A stretch of 64,000 nucleotides of DNA from positions 3,038,001-3,102,000 of the forward strand of contig NZ_CP184360.1 in the NCBI RefSeq assembly GCF_048595755.1, written 5' to 3'. Position 1 is the first letter of the stretch, and every line of letters starts with the position of its first letter. Shown piece by piece: positions 8,631 through 16,693 of the stretch. Under the pieces are notes generated by a model. That model ran no database searches and had not been told where the DNA came from. It saw only the letters and a list, made by a program, of their open reading frames with translations. The DNA comes from Luteococcus sp048595755. Its GTDB lineage: Bacteria > Actinomycetota > Actinomycetes > Propionibacteriales > Propionibacteriaceae. A program made the position numbers and the translations under genes.

Positions 8631-9632
8631 ATGCCCCCACAACCGCAGAGCACCCCGCTCCACACCGAGGTGGACGGGCGGCCGCTCACCCTGACCAGCC
8701 TGGAGCGGCAGCTCTACTCGAACGGATTCAGCAAGGCAGAGGCCATCGACTACTACCTGCGCATCGCGCCGGTGATGCTCCCCCATCTGCTGGGGCGGTG
8801 CCTGACCCGGCGCCGCTTTCCGCAGGGCACCAGCGCGGAGTCCTTCTACGAGAAGAATGTTCCGGCCGGGGCGCCCGACTGGCTGGCCACCCAACGCGTC
8901 GATGCGGCCGACACCCCGGTGAACTATCCGTTGGCGGATTCACCCGCCACGCTGGTCTGGTTGGCCAACCTGTCGGCCCTGGAGATCCACGTGCCCCAGT
9001 GGCGGGTGGACGGCTTGGCAACCGGCGCAGCGCGGCCGCAGGAGCCGATCCCGTTGGAGGCCGAGGAACTGGTGTTGAGCGACCGTCTGGTCGTCGACCT
9101 TGATCCCGGCCCGCAGACCACCGTGGTCGATTCCGCCCGCGCGGCGATGGTGGTGGCTACCGAGCTGGCCCGCGACGGCATGGTTCCCTTCGTGAAGACC
9201 TCCGGCTCGAAGGGCCTGCAGGTCTTCGCCCCGATCGAACCAACCCCCTGGCAGCAGGTGGTGGCCCATGTGCGAGGTCTTGCCGAGTCCCTGGCCTCAA
9301 GGGCACCCGACCAGTTCGTCGCCGTGATGGCCAAGGACCAGCGCCCGGGCCGAATCTTCATCGACTACCTGCAGAACCGGGCGGCCCGCAACACCGTTGC
9401 TGTCTACTCCCTGCGGGGCCTGCCACGCGAGAGCGTGTCCACTCCCGTCACCTGGGACGAGGTGGCCGCCGTCGACCAACCGGACGCGCTGCGGTTCACC
9501 CCGGCCCAGGTGCTGCAGCGCGTCGAGGAGCACGGTGACCTGTGGTTCGAGTTGCTGCAGGAAACAATTGCTGCTCCTGTGCCGCGTCCGACTGGAACTG
9601 GCACCTACGCGCGTGGTGAGATTCATCCATGA
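8631..9632 (+). CDS. Stand-alone LigD polymerase/primase-domain protein (NHEJ polymerase)
   Basis: A 333-residue archaeo-eukaryotic primase-type polymerase, equivalent to the PolDom of LigD. Catalytic aspartates are in VVDLDPGP (D156, D158) with the third in RIFIDYLQN (D245). FVKTSGSKGLQV is the nucleotide-binding region. Such enzymes fill gaps and add ribonucleotides at Ku-bound broken ends. No ligase or nuclease domain is fused, as in the mycobacterial stand-alone PolD proteins. It overlaps the downstream PP2C gene by ATGA (9629-9632), so the two are translationally coupled. There is no Shine-Dalgarno sequence; translation is probably leaderless. Ku is encoded 8 kb away at 17438-18277. Confidence 0.88.
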   Translation: MPPQPQSTPLHTEVDGRPLTLTSLERQLYSNGFSKAEAIDYYLRIAPVMLPHLLGRCLTRRRFPQGTSAESFYEKNVPAGAPDWLATQRVDAADTPVNYPLADSPATLVWLANLSALEIHVPQWRVDGLATGAARPQEPIPLEAEELVLSDRLVVDLDPGPQTTVVDSARAAMVVATELARDGMVPFVKTSGSKGLQVFAPIEPTPWQQVVAHVRGLAESLASRAPDQFVAVMAKDQRPGRIFIDYLQNRAARNTVAVYSLRGLPRESVSTPVTWDEVAAVDQPDALRFTPAQVLQRVEEHGDLWFELLQETIAAPVPRPTGTGTYARGEIHP

Positions 9633-10513
9633 CCGATCACGACCGCTCAACACCCTCCATCGGTGTGTTCGAGTCGGACCGGCACGTCCGGGCCCACTAC
9701 ACTCTCGCGCCCCTGGCCTGGCTGGCCGGGTGCAGTGACGTCGGACAACGCCACGAGGTCAACCAGGATGCCCTGGCCCTGGGCGGCCGGGAGGACGACG
9801 ACGGTCAGCAGGTGGCCGTGGTCTCCATCAGCGACGGTGTCTCGACCTCGCGGGGTTCCGAGCACTCGGCCGCCACCGCAGCCGAGGTGGCCTGCTCGAC
9901 GATGGTGGCCATGCTGCGTTCCATGCCGCAGGCCGGGCAGGACCAGATCAACGCCACCCTGGTGGATGCCTTCGCGGCGGCCAACGATGCCGTCCTCACC
10001 CAGCCGAGCTCCTCGGGCGCCCCGGGCTCGTGCACGCTGATCACCGTGGTGCTGGCGGGCGGAGGGATCACCGTCGCCAATGTCGGTGACTGCCGTGCCT
10101 ACTGGATCGGCGACGACCAGCAGGCCGAACTGCTCAGCGTCGACGATTCGGTGGCCCAGGCGCGCATCGAGCTGGGCATGAGCCGGGAAGAGGCAGAGCA
10201 CGGGTTCCAGGCCCACGCGATCACCCGCTGGCTCGGCCCCGATGCCCAGGACGTGACCCCGCGGCAGACCACCCGCACCGTCACCGGCGCCGGATGGCTG
10301 TTGGTCTGCTCCGACGGGCTGTGGAACTACTGCTCGCCCAGTGAGCAGATGTCGACGCTGGTGCAGCAGACCGCCGAGGCCGCCGCGGGCGACGCCGCGA
10401 AGGCCTGTGAACGACTGGTGGAGTGGGCCAACCAACAGGGTGGGCGTGACAACATCACCGTCGCGCTGCTGCGGGTGCAGGGCGTCGCGAGCGCGGATCC
10501 TGTCGCCGTCTGA
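9629..10513 (+). CDS. PP2C-family serine/threonine phosphatase
   Basis: A 294-residue soluble PP2C phosphatase (PPM family). The metal-binding motifs are present in order: SDVGQRHEVNQDA, ISDGVSTS, VANVGDCRAYWIG, LLVCSDGLWNY and DNITVALL. The usual DGMGG is replaced by DGVST. These enzymes remove phosphate from Ser/Thr proteins using two Mn or Mg ions, often opposing PknB-type kinases. There is no membrane segment. The start codon overlaps the stop of the LigD-polymerase gene; this pairing of an end-joining polymerase with a phosphatase is unusual and its meaning is unknown. Confidence 0.88.
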   Translation: MTDHDRSTPSIGVFESDRHVRAHYTLAPLAWLAGCSDVGQRHEVNQDALALGGREDDDGQQVAVVSISDGVSTSRGSEHSAATAAEVACSTMVAMLRSMPQAGQDQINATLVDAFAAANDAVLTQPSSSGAPGSCTLITVVLAGGGITVANVGDCRAYWIGDDQQAELLSVDDSVAQARIELGMSREEAEHGFQAHAITRWLGPDAQDVTPRQTTRTVTGAGWLLVCSDGLWNYCSPSEQMSTLVQQTAEAAAGDAAKACERLVEWANQQGGRDNITVALLRVQGVASADPVAV

Positions 10514-10522
10514 AGCACCGGG

Positions 10523-10528
10523 TAGGTT
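10523..10528 (+). promoter_or_regulatory. -10 element (TAGGTT) of a leaderless promoter
   Basis: TAGGTT is followed by six bases and then GTG 10535 of the DUF3107 gene, with no ribosome-binding site between. This is the actinobacterial leaderless-start arrangement. Confidence 0.65.
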
Positions 10529-10534
10529 GGGTGC

Positions 10535-10759
10535 GTGGAAATCAAGATTGGCGTGAACAACATTCCCCGCGAGCTCAGCATCGAGACCGAGGCTTCGGCC
10601 GACGAGGTCGAACAGGCGCTGCGTACCGCTGTCAACGAGGGTGGCCTGCTCACCCTCACCGATGAGAAGGGTCGACGGGTGCTGGTGCCCGCCGCCCAGA
10701 TCGGTTACCTCGACCTGGGCAAGGAACTCAGCCGCCCCGTCGGCTTCGGCTCCGTCTGA
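10535..10759 (+). CDS. DUF3107 family protein
   Basis: A 74-residue protein beginning MEIKIGVNNIPREL, matching the small actinobacterial DUF3107 family (TB9.4-like, Rv3208A in M. tuberculosis), whose function is unknown. The helix reads ASADEVEQALRTAV and the C-terminal half LVPAAQIGYLDLG. In mycobacteria it also sits near rhlE-type helicase and adnAB genes, so the neighbourhood is conserved. GTG start, apparently leaderless. Confidence 0.9.
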   Translation: MEIKIGVNNIPRELSIETEASADEVEQALRTAVNEGGLLTLTDEKGRRVLVPAAQIGYLDLGKELSRPVGFGSV

Positions 10760-10788
10760 TCCAACCCAGCCCGAGTCAAACCCGACCT

Positions 10789-10819
10789 GGGTTCAATCCA
10801 GCTTGGGTTCATCCAGCTT
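10789..10819. repeat. Two-copy tandem repeat in a convergent gap
   Basis: GGGTTCAATCCAGCTT (10789-10804) is followed directly by GGGTTCATCCAGCTT (10805-10819), differing by one deleted base. It lies between the ends of the DUF3107 and ferritin-like genes. Confidence 0.7.
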
Positions 10820-10822
10820 GGC

Positions 10823-11521
10823 TCAGTCGGCCAGGCCCAGATCCTTCATGCGCCGTGCGTGCATCGACGCCAAGCGGGTCATCAACTCGCTGATCTGGGC
10901 CAGGTCGTCGCCTCCCTGCCCATCACCGGTGAGCAGGGCAGTCAATTCGGCGTGCTGGGCCGAGACTCGCTGGGCCTGGCTCAGCGCCTCTCCCAGCAGT
11001 CGGCGGCCGTAGAGTGCCAGCCTTCCCCGGTCGTCCGGGTTCTCGGTCAGACACTGCTGCAGCATGGCACTCGGTGCCGAGGCCAGCTCCGCATCGTCGA
11101 TCGAGCCCATCAGGATCTCGCGCAATTCGTCGTGGAGCTGCTCGGCCACCTGGTTGGCGAAATCATCCACCAGTCCGCTGATGATGCACAGCTTCACCAA
11201 GGCCTCGGCCCAGGTGCGCGGTTCGGTGTGTTGGTTGAAGGCGTCGATCGGTGCGGCGAAGGGTGTCATCGCCTCGTTGAGGCCGCTCCCCCGCGCGGCC
11301 AACGCCCCCTCCAGACGGTCGAGATGGCTGAAACGTTGCGCCGCGATGCGTGCCAGCACCAACTTGTCGGCCACGGCCTGTGCGGCGGCGGAGGAAGCCG
11401 CGGTCCGCTCGAAGGCTGCGAGTGATCCGTAGGCCACCAGTCCGAGCAGTTGCACCTCGGCCCTGGCCCCCGCGCGCTTGGCCTGCCGTGTCTGGCCGGT
11501 CGTCCCCTGTGTCTGACTCAC
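10823..11521 (-). CDS. Ferritin-like-fold protein of unknown function
   Basis: A 232-residue alpha-helical protein (LLGLVAYGSLAAFERTAASS near the N-terminus) that resembles the actinobacterial ferritin-like-fold family found beside DUF3107 and DEAD-box helicase genes. The EXXH metal ligands of true ferritins are not evident, so iron binding is uncertain. I prefer GTG 11521 (VSQTQGTTGQ) because TAGCCT ends seven bases upstream; longer starts at ATG 11548 and GTG 11563 would include that promoter element. It is divergent from the helicase gene. Confidence 0.7.
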   Translation of the reverse strand: MSQTQGTTGQTRQAKRAGARAEVQLLGLVAYGSLAAFERTAASSAAAQAVADKLVLARIAAQRFSHLDRLEGALAARGSGLNEAMTPFAAPIDAFNQHTEPRTWAEALVKLCIISGLVDDFANQVAEQLHDELREILMGSIDDAELASAPSAMLQQCLTENPDDRGRLALYGRRLLGEALSQAQRVSAQHAELTALLTGDGQGGDDLAQISELMTRLASMHARRMKDLGLAD

Positions 11522-11528
11522 GGCCCCA

Positions 11529-11534
11529 AGGCTA
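11529..11534 (-). promoter_or_regulatory. -10 element (TAGCCT) of a leaderless promoter
   Basis: Read on the minus strand, TAGCCT is followed by seven bases and GTG 11521 of the ferritin-like gene. Confidence 0.55.
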
Positions 11535-11746
11535 GCCTCACCGGCCATCGCCCGTCCGCCCACGGGGCGTGTCCTGCGCGGCTGCTGGGCCCACCGGGTA
11601 GCCTAGACACACTGCATGTCCTGTGCAGGGGGCAGGTCGAGCCCCGAGCCTGGCGCCCAGCCCCACCGCGGGCGGGTGCCGCCGGTAGCGGCCACCTGCG
11701 CGATCCGAGCCGGTCTGACGATCGGACGATGAGAAAGTCATGAACG

Positions 11747-13420
11747 GTGACAGAAGAACTGAATGCCGACGCCGAACGCGTCGATGCCCTCGTCGGTGAC
11801 GACGTGGCCACCCCCGCGCCCGATGTCGAGACCACCTGGGACGACCTGGGCGTCATGCCCGAGATCCAGCAGGCGCTGGAGACCGTGGGCATCACCCACC
11901 CCTTCCCGATCCAGTCGCTGGCCATCCCGATTGCCGTGGCAGGCACCGACCTGATGGGCCAGGCCCGCACCGGCACCGGCAAGACCCTGGCCTTCGGCAT
12001 CACCATCCTGCAGCGCAGCCTGCTGGAGGGCGACGAGGGCTACGAGGAACTGGCCATGCCCCCCGGCAAGCCCCAGGCCCTGGTGCTGTGCCCCACCCGT
12101 GAACTGGCCCTGCAGGTGGCCAAGGACCTCGAGGTGGCCTCGACCATCCGCAAGGTCCGTGTGCTGACCGTCTACGGCGGCGTCGGCTACGAGCCCCAGC
12201 TGGAGGCCCTCGAGCGCGGCGTCGACGTCGTGGTGGGCACCCCCGGACGCATCAAGGACCTCGCCGACCGCGGCGCGCTGGATCTGTCGTGGCTGCGGAT
12301 GCTGGTGCTGGACGAGGCCGACGAGATGCTCGACCTGGGCTTCCTGCCCGATGTGGAACACCTGATCGCCAAGACCCCGGCCGAGCGCCAGATGCTGATG
12401 TTCTCGGCCACCATGCCCAGCGCCATCGTCGGGCTGGCCCGGGCCCACATGCACCAGCCGATCAATGTGCGGGCCGAAGGCCACGACGCGCAGGCGACGG
12501 TTCCCGACACCACGCAGTTCGTCTACCAGTCGCACAACCTGGACAAGCCGGAGATCATCGCCCGGGTCCTGCAGTCCAATGACGTCGACAAGGTGATGGT
12601 CTTCTGCAAGACCAAGCGCGCCGCCCAGCGGTTGGCCGACGACCTGGAGGACCGCGGCTTCGACGCCGCCAGCATCCATGGCGACCTCAATCAGTCGATG
12701 CGCGAGAAGGCGCTCAAGCGCTTCCGTGCCGGCGAGGTGAAGGTGCTGGTGGCCACCGACGTCGCCGCTCGTGGCATCGACGTCACCGGCGTCAGCCACG
12801 TCATCAACAACGAGTGTCCCGAGGACGCCAAGACCTATGTGCACCGCATCGGCCGCACCGGCCGCGCCGGCGCCAAGGGCGTGGCCATCACCCTGGTGGA
12901 CTGGGCGGACATCGTGCGCTGGAAGGTCATCAACAAGGCCCTCGAGCTGGACTTCGACGACCCGGTGGAGACCTATTCGACCTCGCCGCACCTGTACTCC
13001 GACCTGGACATCCCCGAAGGCACCAAGGGTCGACTGCCCGGCGCGGTGCCCAAGGACCGTCCCAAGCGTGACGACCGTGGCCGCGGTGGACGCGGACGAG
13101 GAGACCAGGGCCGTGGAGACCAAAGCCGTGGCGAGCGAGGCACCGAGCGTCCCCGTGAACCCCGCAGCGAACGCCCCCGCCGCAGCCGTCGCCGCCTGAA
13201 GAATGGCGAGCCGGTGGCCGTCGACGGCAGCACCTCGACCACCCCGACGGCGGATGCCGGTGAGGCCAAGAACACCGAGCAGACCAATACCGTGGCCGTG
13301 GACGGCGAGCGCAAGCCCCGCCGTCGTCGCCGCAGCCGTGGCCGTGGGCGCAGCACCGGTGAAGGCACTCGGACTGGTGAGGGTGCCCAGACCGGTGAGG
13401 CTCCCAGCAGCGACAGCTGA
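11747..13420 (+). CDS. DEAD-box RNA helicase with an RG-rich tail (RhlE/CsdA type)
   Basis: A 557-residue ATP-dependent RNA helicase. Motifs are a Q-motif region (PIQSLAIPI), Walker A ARTGTGKT, PTRELALQV, VLDEADEM, SAT, TDVAARGIDV and HRIGRTGRAG. The last ~150 residues are low-complexity and basic, with RGRGDQ/RGDQSRG repeats, RRRRRSRGRGR and a TGEGTRTGEGAQTGE repeat, which probably binds RNA. GTG 11747 is the only good start; ATG 11740 is out of frame. About 225 bases separate it from the divergent ferritin-like gene, so the mRNA may have a long leader. A terminator follows. Confidence 0.93.
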   Translation: MTEELNADAERVDALVGDDVATPAPDVETTWDDLGVMPEIQQALETVGITHPFPIQSLAIPIAVAGTDLMGQARTGTGKTLAFGITILQRSLLEGDEGYEELAMPPGKPQALVLCPTRELALQVAKDLEVASTIRKVRVLTVYGGVGYEPQLEALERGVDVVVGTPGRIKDLADRGALDLSWLRMLVLDEADEMLDLGFLPDVEHLIAKTPAERQMLMFSATMPSAIVGLARAHMHQPINVRAEGHDAQATVPDTTQFVYQSHNLDKPEIIARVLQSNDVDKVMVFCKTKRAAQRLADDLEDRGFDAASIHGDLNQSMREKALKRFRAGEVKVLVATDVAARGIDVTGVSHVINNECPEDAKTYVHRIGRTGRAGAKGVAITLVDWADIVRWKVINKALELDFDDPVETYSTSPHLYSDLDIPEGTKGRLPGAVPKDRPKRDDRGRGGRGRGDQGRGDQSRGERGTERPREPRSERPRRSRRRLKNGEPVAVDGSTSTTPTADAGEAKNTEQTNTVAVDGERKPRRRRRSRGRGRSTGEGTRTGEGAQTGEAPSSDS

Positions 13421-13456
13421 GCGCACCGCAGTCGCCGAGACCAGCGCGTGACCCCT

Positions 13457-13487
13457 CGTCCCGCCGCCCGATCCGGGCGGCGGGACG
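13457..13487 (+). terminator. Intrinsic terminator after the DEAD-box helicase
   Basis: A perfect 14-base stem (CGTCCCGCCGCCCG and its complement) with an ATC loop, followed by ACTGCTGT. Confidence 0.8.
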
Positions 13488-13527
13488 ACTGCTGTACAAG
13501 CCTCCACGGCGGGAGGACACTGGCCCC

Positions 13528-14334
13528 ATGCCTCACTATCTGCAGCCGACCTTCTCCAGTACCCTCGCCGCCGCCCAGACGCCCCAAGTGGGCATGTGGG
13601 TGTGCTCCGGAAGCCCCCTGGTGGCGGAGATCTGCGCCGGCAGCGGTCTCGACTGGTTGCTCATTGACATGGAGCACGCCCCCAATGGCATCGAGTCGGT
13701 GCTGGCCCAGCTGCTGGCAGTGGGCGGCTACCCGATCCGACCCGTGGTGCGCATCCCGGTGGCCGACACGGTGCTGATCAAGCAGATCCTCGATCTGGGG
13801 GCCCAGGACATCCTGGTGCCGATGGTCAGCAATGCCGAGGAGGCCCAGTGCATCGTCGAGGCCGCCCACTACCCGCCGCGGGGGCGTCGCGGCGTGGGTG
13901 CCGCGCTGGCCCGCTCCGGGCGCTGGAACCGGGTGGACGGCTACCTGGAGCACGCCTCCGAGTACGTGGGCGTCCACGTCCAGATCGAGAACGCCGACGG
14001 CGTGCAGAATGCCGCCGAGATCGCCGCCGTGGACGGCATCGACAGCATCTTCGTGGGCCCGGCAGACCTTGCCGCCTCGATGGGACTGATCGGCCAGCAG
14101 GACCATCCCGACGTGGTCGCCGCCGTGCAGCACACCTTCGACGTGGTGCACGCCGCCGGCAAGCCGGTGGGGGTCAACACCTTCGAGACCGACGAGGCGC
14201 ACCAGATGCTCACCCGCGGGGTGGACTACATCCTGGTGGCCGCCGACGTGGCCATGCTGGCGCGCGGGTCGGAGCAGATCGCTGCCGAGTTCGGCACCGA
14301 ACGCTCCGACCGCACCCGACGCGCCTCGTACTGA
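13528..14334 (+). CDS. HpcH/HpaI aldolase family protein (4-hydroxy-2-oxoheptanedioate aldolase-like)
   Basis: A 268-residue class II pyruvate aldolase of the HpcH/HpaI fold. LLIDMEHAPNG near residue 45, QIENADGVQN and FVGPADLAASMG are the family signatures; the Glu and Asp of the last two bind the divalent metal. Homologues reversibly cleave 4-hydroxy-2-oxo acids to pyruvate and an aldehyde; the substrate cannot be read from sequence. GGGAGGA lies ten bases before ATG 13528. No pathway genes adjoin it, and it converges on trpS. Confidence 0.85.
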   Translation: MPHYLQPTFSSTLAAAQTPQVGMWVCSGSPLVAEICAGSGLDWLLIDMEHAPNGIESVLAQLLAVGGYPIRPVVRIPVADTVLIKQILDLGAQDILVPMVSNAEEAQCIVEAAHYPPRGRRGVGAALARSGRWNRVDGYLEHASEYVGVHVQIENADGVQNAAEIAAVDGIDSIFVGPADLAASMGLIGQQDHPDVVAAVQHTFDVVHAAGKPVGVNTFETDEAHQMLTRGVDYILVAADVAMLARGSEQIAAEFGTERSDRTRRASY

Positions 14335-14364
14335 CGCCGAACGTCCGCCGGGCGGCCGGTCAGT
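14330..14364. terminator. Shared hairpin between convergent aldolase and trpS genes
   Basis: ACTGAC (14330-14335) pairs with GTCAGT (14359-14364), enclosing a CCGCC/GGCGG stem. The hairpin includes both stop codons, so it may end transcription from both sides. Confidence 0.5.
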
Positions 14365-15487
14365 AGTTCATCTGCATCGCCTCGCGCACCTCGGAGAGGG
14401 TCTGCTCGGCGATGGCATTGGCCTTCTCGTTGCCCGCGCGCAGCACGGCGCGCAGGTGGTCGGGGTTGGCGGCCAGTTCGGCGCGGCGGGCACGGATGGG
14501 CGCGAAGTGCTCGTTGATCGCCTCGGTGACCAGCTTCTTCAGGCCACCGCCGCCGGCGTCGCCCAGTTCGTCGGCGATCTGGACCGGGTCTCCCCCGGTG
14601 GCCAGCGCGGCGAGCATCACCAGGTTGCTCACCTCGGGGCGGTTGACCGGGTCATAGCTGATGTGGCGGTCGGAGTCGGTCTTGGCGCGCTTGATGAGCT
14701 TGGCGGTCTCGTCCGCGGTCATGCCGATCTCGATGGTGTTGCCCTTGGACTTGCTCATCTTGGTGCCGTCCAGGCCCAGGATGGCCGGCGCCGGGCTCAT
14801 CAGGGCATCGGCCTGCGGGAAGACCGGGGCCTTGGCGTCGACGCGGCCGTAACGTTCGTCGAAGCGGCGGGCGATGACGCGGGTGATCTCGATGTGCGGC
14901 AGCTGGTCCTTGCCGACCGGCACGAGGTTTGCCTTGCAGAACAGGATGTCGGCGGCCTGGTGCACCGGGAAGGTGAGCATCAGTCCGCTCATCGGGCGGT
15001 GCGGGTTGTTCGCCATCTCATCCTTGACCGTGGGGTTGCGGTGCAGCTCGGGCACCGTGACCAGGCTCAGGAAGGGCAGCATCAGCTGGTTCAGCGCCGT
15101 CACCGAGGAGTGGGTGAAGATGGTGGACTTCTCGGGATCCATGCCGCAGGCGAGGTAGTCGGCCATGCCGTTGAGCACATTGTCCTGCAGCGTGCCCACA
15201 CCATCCCGGTCGTAGATCACCTGGTAGTCGGCGACGATCAGCATCGTCTCCACGCCCAGGTTCTGCAGCCGCACACGGTTGCTGAGCGAGCCGAAGTAGT
15301 GCCCGATGTGCAGCTTGCCGGTGGGCCGATCGCCGGTGAGGATGCGGTACTTGCCGGGGTTGACGGCAATGTCGGCCTCGATCTGACGGCTGCGTTCCAG
15401 CGAGTGGTTGAGGGAGGCGTCGGTGATCTCCTCGGAGAGCACGTCGGCCGACTGCTCCGGCTCGGTCTGCTGCTGGTTCTGGCTCAT
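14360..15487 (-). CDS. trpS: Tryptophanyl-tRNA synthetase
   Basis: A 375-residue class I synthetase that charges tRNA-Trp. The HIGH motif is PTGKLHIGHYFG (residues ~56-66) and the KMSKS loop is DGTKMSKSKGNT. The N-terminal ~40 residues (MSQNQQQTEPEQ...) extend beyond the catalytic core. I chose ATG 15487 because GAGGA lies seven bases upstream; an in-frame start at 15526 would fall within the leader-terminator region. Expression appears to be controlled by a Trp attenuator (15529-15636) directly upstream. Confidence 0.96.
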   Translation of the reverse strand: MSQNQQQTEPEQSADVLSEEITDASLNHSLERSRQIEADIAVNPGKYRILTGDRPTGKLHIGHYFGSLSNRVRLQNLGVETMLIVADYQVIYDRDGVGTLQDNVLNGMADYLACGMDPEKSTIFTHSSVTALNQLMLPFLSLVTVPELHRNPTVKDEMANNPHRPMSGLMLTFPVHQAADILFCKANLVPVGKDQLPHIEITRVIARRFDERYGRVDAKAPVFPQADALMSPAPAILGLDGTKMSKSKGNTIEIGMTADETAKLIKRAKTDSDRHISYDPVNRPEVSNLVMLAALATGGDPVQIADELGDAGGGGLKKLVTEAINEHFAPIRARRAELAANPDHLRAVLRAGNEKANAIAEQTLSEVREAMQMNY

Positions 15488-15528
15488 GGCTTCCTCTCGT
15501 CGCGCCGGACGGCTGCCCCCGCGCACGC

Positions 15529-15611
15529 AAAAGGGCCGCCGATTCCGGCAGCCCTGGTCTCTTCACATGATCTGGTCGATCACCGCATCGCTCGGCTGCC
15601 GCAGGGCAGCC
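15529..15611 (-). promoter_or_regulatory. Tryptophan transcription attenuator of trpS
   Basis: On the minus strand four arms are visible. Arm 1 GGCTGCC (15611-15605) starts within the second Trp codon. Arm 2 GGCAGCC (15600-15594) forms a 7-base hairpin with arm 1. Arm 3 GGGCTGCCG (15554-15546) can pair 8 bases with arm 2. Arm 4 CGGCGGCCC (15541-15533) pairs 9 bases with arm 3 (one G-U) and is followed by TTTT (15532-15529), a standard terminator. A ribosome stalled at the Trp codons would mask arm 1, let arms 2 and 3 pair and prevent termination, so trpS would be expressed when charged tRNA-Trp is scarce. Confidence 0.85.
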
Positions 15612-15636
15612 ACCACTGAATGGGTGTCATCAACAT
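15580..15636 (-). CDS. trpS leader peptide with tandem Trp codons
   Basis: An 18-codon open frame, MLMTPIQWWLPCGSRAMR, ends in TGA at 15582-15580. The two adjacent TGG codons (15615-15610) lie at the start of arm 1 of the attenuator, the position expected for a stall-sensing leader. Trp is the rarest residue and two occur in 18. The ATG at 15636 lies six bases after a TAGGGT -10 element, so translation may begin at the first base of the mRNA; an alternative ATG is at 15630. Confidence 0.8.
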   Translation of the reverse strand: MLMTPIQWWLPCGSRAMR

Positions 15637-15642
15637 GTGCCC

Positions 15643-15648
15643 ACCCTA
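15643..15648 (-). promoter_or_regulatory. -10 element (TAGGGT) of the trpS attenuator transcript
   Basis: Minus-strand TAGGGT is followed by six bases and then ATG 15636. The predicted transcription start falls on the A of that ATG, so the leader peptide would be leaderless. No clear -35 is seen. Confidence 0.65.
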
Positions 15649-15653
15649 GCGCA

Positions 15654-15687
15654 GACGCGGCGCCGCCCGTCGGGGCGACGCCGCGTC
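15654..15687 (-). terminator. Terminator hairpin of the PHP gene
   Basis: A 14-base stem (GACGCGGCGTCGCC with GGCGGCGCCGCGTC, one T-G pair) and a six-base loop lie after the PHP stop and just upstream of the trpS leader promoter. There is no T-tract. Confidence 0.6.
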
Positions 15688-15745
15688 GGGCAGTCAGGCT
15701 GCCTTGCTCAAGCTGGATGCGTGGTTCAGGCGGGATGCTTTGGGC

Positions 15746-16603
15746 TCAGGCGGGAGCGGTGCCGCCACGCAGGCGGATGCGACGCAGCATCTCGCGGTAG
15801 GCGGTGGCGCGGGTGTTCTCGCCGCCCAGCGGATTGTTGCGCTTGCCCAGGCCGTGGTAGTCCGACGAACCGGTACGGATGAGGCCCAGACGCCCACCCA
15901 GGGCGAAGAGCAGCTCACGCTGACGCTCGTCGTGGTCGGGATGGTCCACCTCGATGCCCTCCAAGCCGTGCTCGGCGATGAGCCGCTGGATGACCTCCGC
16001 GGTGAGCAGGGCCTCGTTGCCGCGGGCCCACGGGTGCGCCAGCACGGCGATGCCCTTGGCGTCGTGGATCAGGTCGATGGCGGCGCCCAACTCGCAGGCG
16101 TAGCGGGGCACGTAACCGGGCTTGTCCTCGCGCAGCCACTTGTCGAAGGCCTCGTCACGGTCGGCGACATAGCCCTTGGCGACCAGGGTGTCGGCCACGT
16201 GCGGGCGGCCGATCGACGGCGAGGCGCCGGCGGTGGAGATGATGTCGTCCACCGTGATGGGCATGCCGAGCTCGGTTATGCGCTCCGCGAAGGACTTCAG
16301 GCGTCCGGTGCGTGCCACCCGGATCTTGGCCAGCTCGTCCACCAGGGGACGATGGTAGGGGTCGCAGCCGTAGCCCAGCAGGTGCACGGACCGTCCGTCG
16401 AGTTCGGTGGACATCTCGATGCCGCCGAGCACCTTGACTCCGATGCGCTTGCCGGCCTCGATCGCCTCTGGAATGCCGTCGAAGGTGTCATGGTCGGTCA
16501 GTGCGATGATGTCCATGCCCACCTCCATCGCCTTCAGGACCAGACGGGTGGGGGTGTCGGTGCCGTCGGAGACAGCCGAGTGGGTGTGGAGATCGATCCG
16601 CAT
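15746..16603 (-). CDS. PHP-domain phosphoesterase
   Basis: A 285-residue PHP metal-dependent phosphoesterase. The trinuclear site motifs are DLHTHSAVSDGT, IALTDHDTFDG, EM near residue 65, VLAHPW and SSDYHG. Relatives include TrpH/RNase AM of E. coli, which removes 5' phosphates or trims RNA and 3',5'-nucleotide bisphosphates; the substrate here is inferred only from the family. I set the start at ATG 16603 (MRIDLHTHS) because CATGAT ends six bases upstream, although ATG 16609 is possible. It lies directly upstream of the trpS unit but is separated from it by a hairpin. Confidence 0.82.
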   Translation of the reverse strand: MRIDLHTHSAVSDGTDTPTRLVLKAMEVGMDIIALTDHDTFDGIPEAIEAGKRIGVKVLGGIEMSTELDGRSVHLLGYGCDPYHRPLVDELAKIRVARTGRLKSFAERITELGMPITVDDIISTAGASPSIGRPHVADTLVAKGYVADRDEAFDKWLREDKPGYVPRYACELGAAIDLIHDAKGIAVLAHPWARGNEALLTAEVIQRLIAEHGLEGIEVDHPDHDERQRELLFALGGRLGLIRTGSSDYHGLGKRNNPLGGENTRATAYREMLRRIRLRGGTAPA

Positions 16604-16693
16604 GGTCATATCATGCCCGACGCTTCTCCCGTTCGCCACGAGCGTGGCCCTGCTTCTGAGACACCAGCGCGCCAACCCGACACAATGGGAGCC

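Noticed and set aside
15488..15640. A T-box riboswitch upstream of trpS
   Set aside because: No T-box bulge sequence or specifier loop is found; the leader-peptide attenuator explains the structures and the T-tract.
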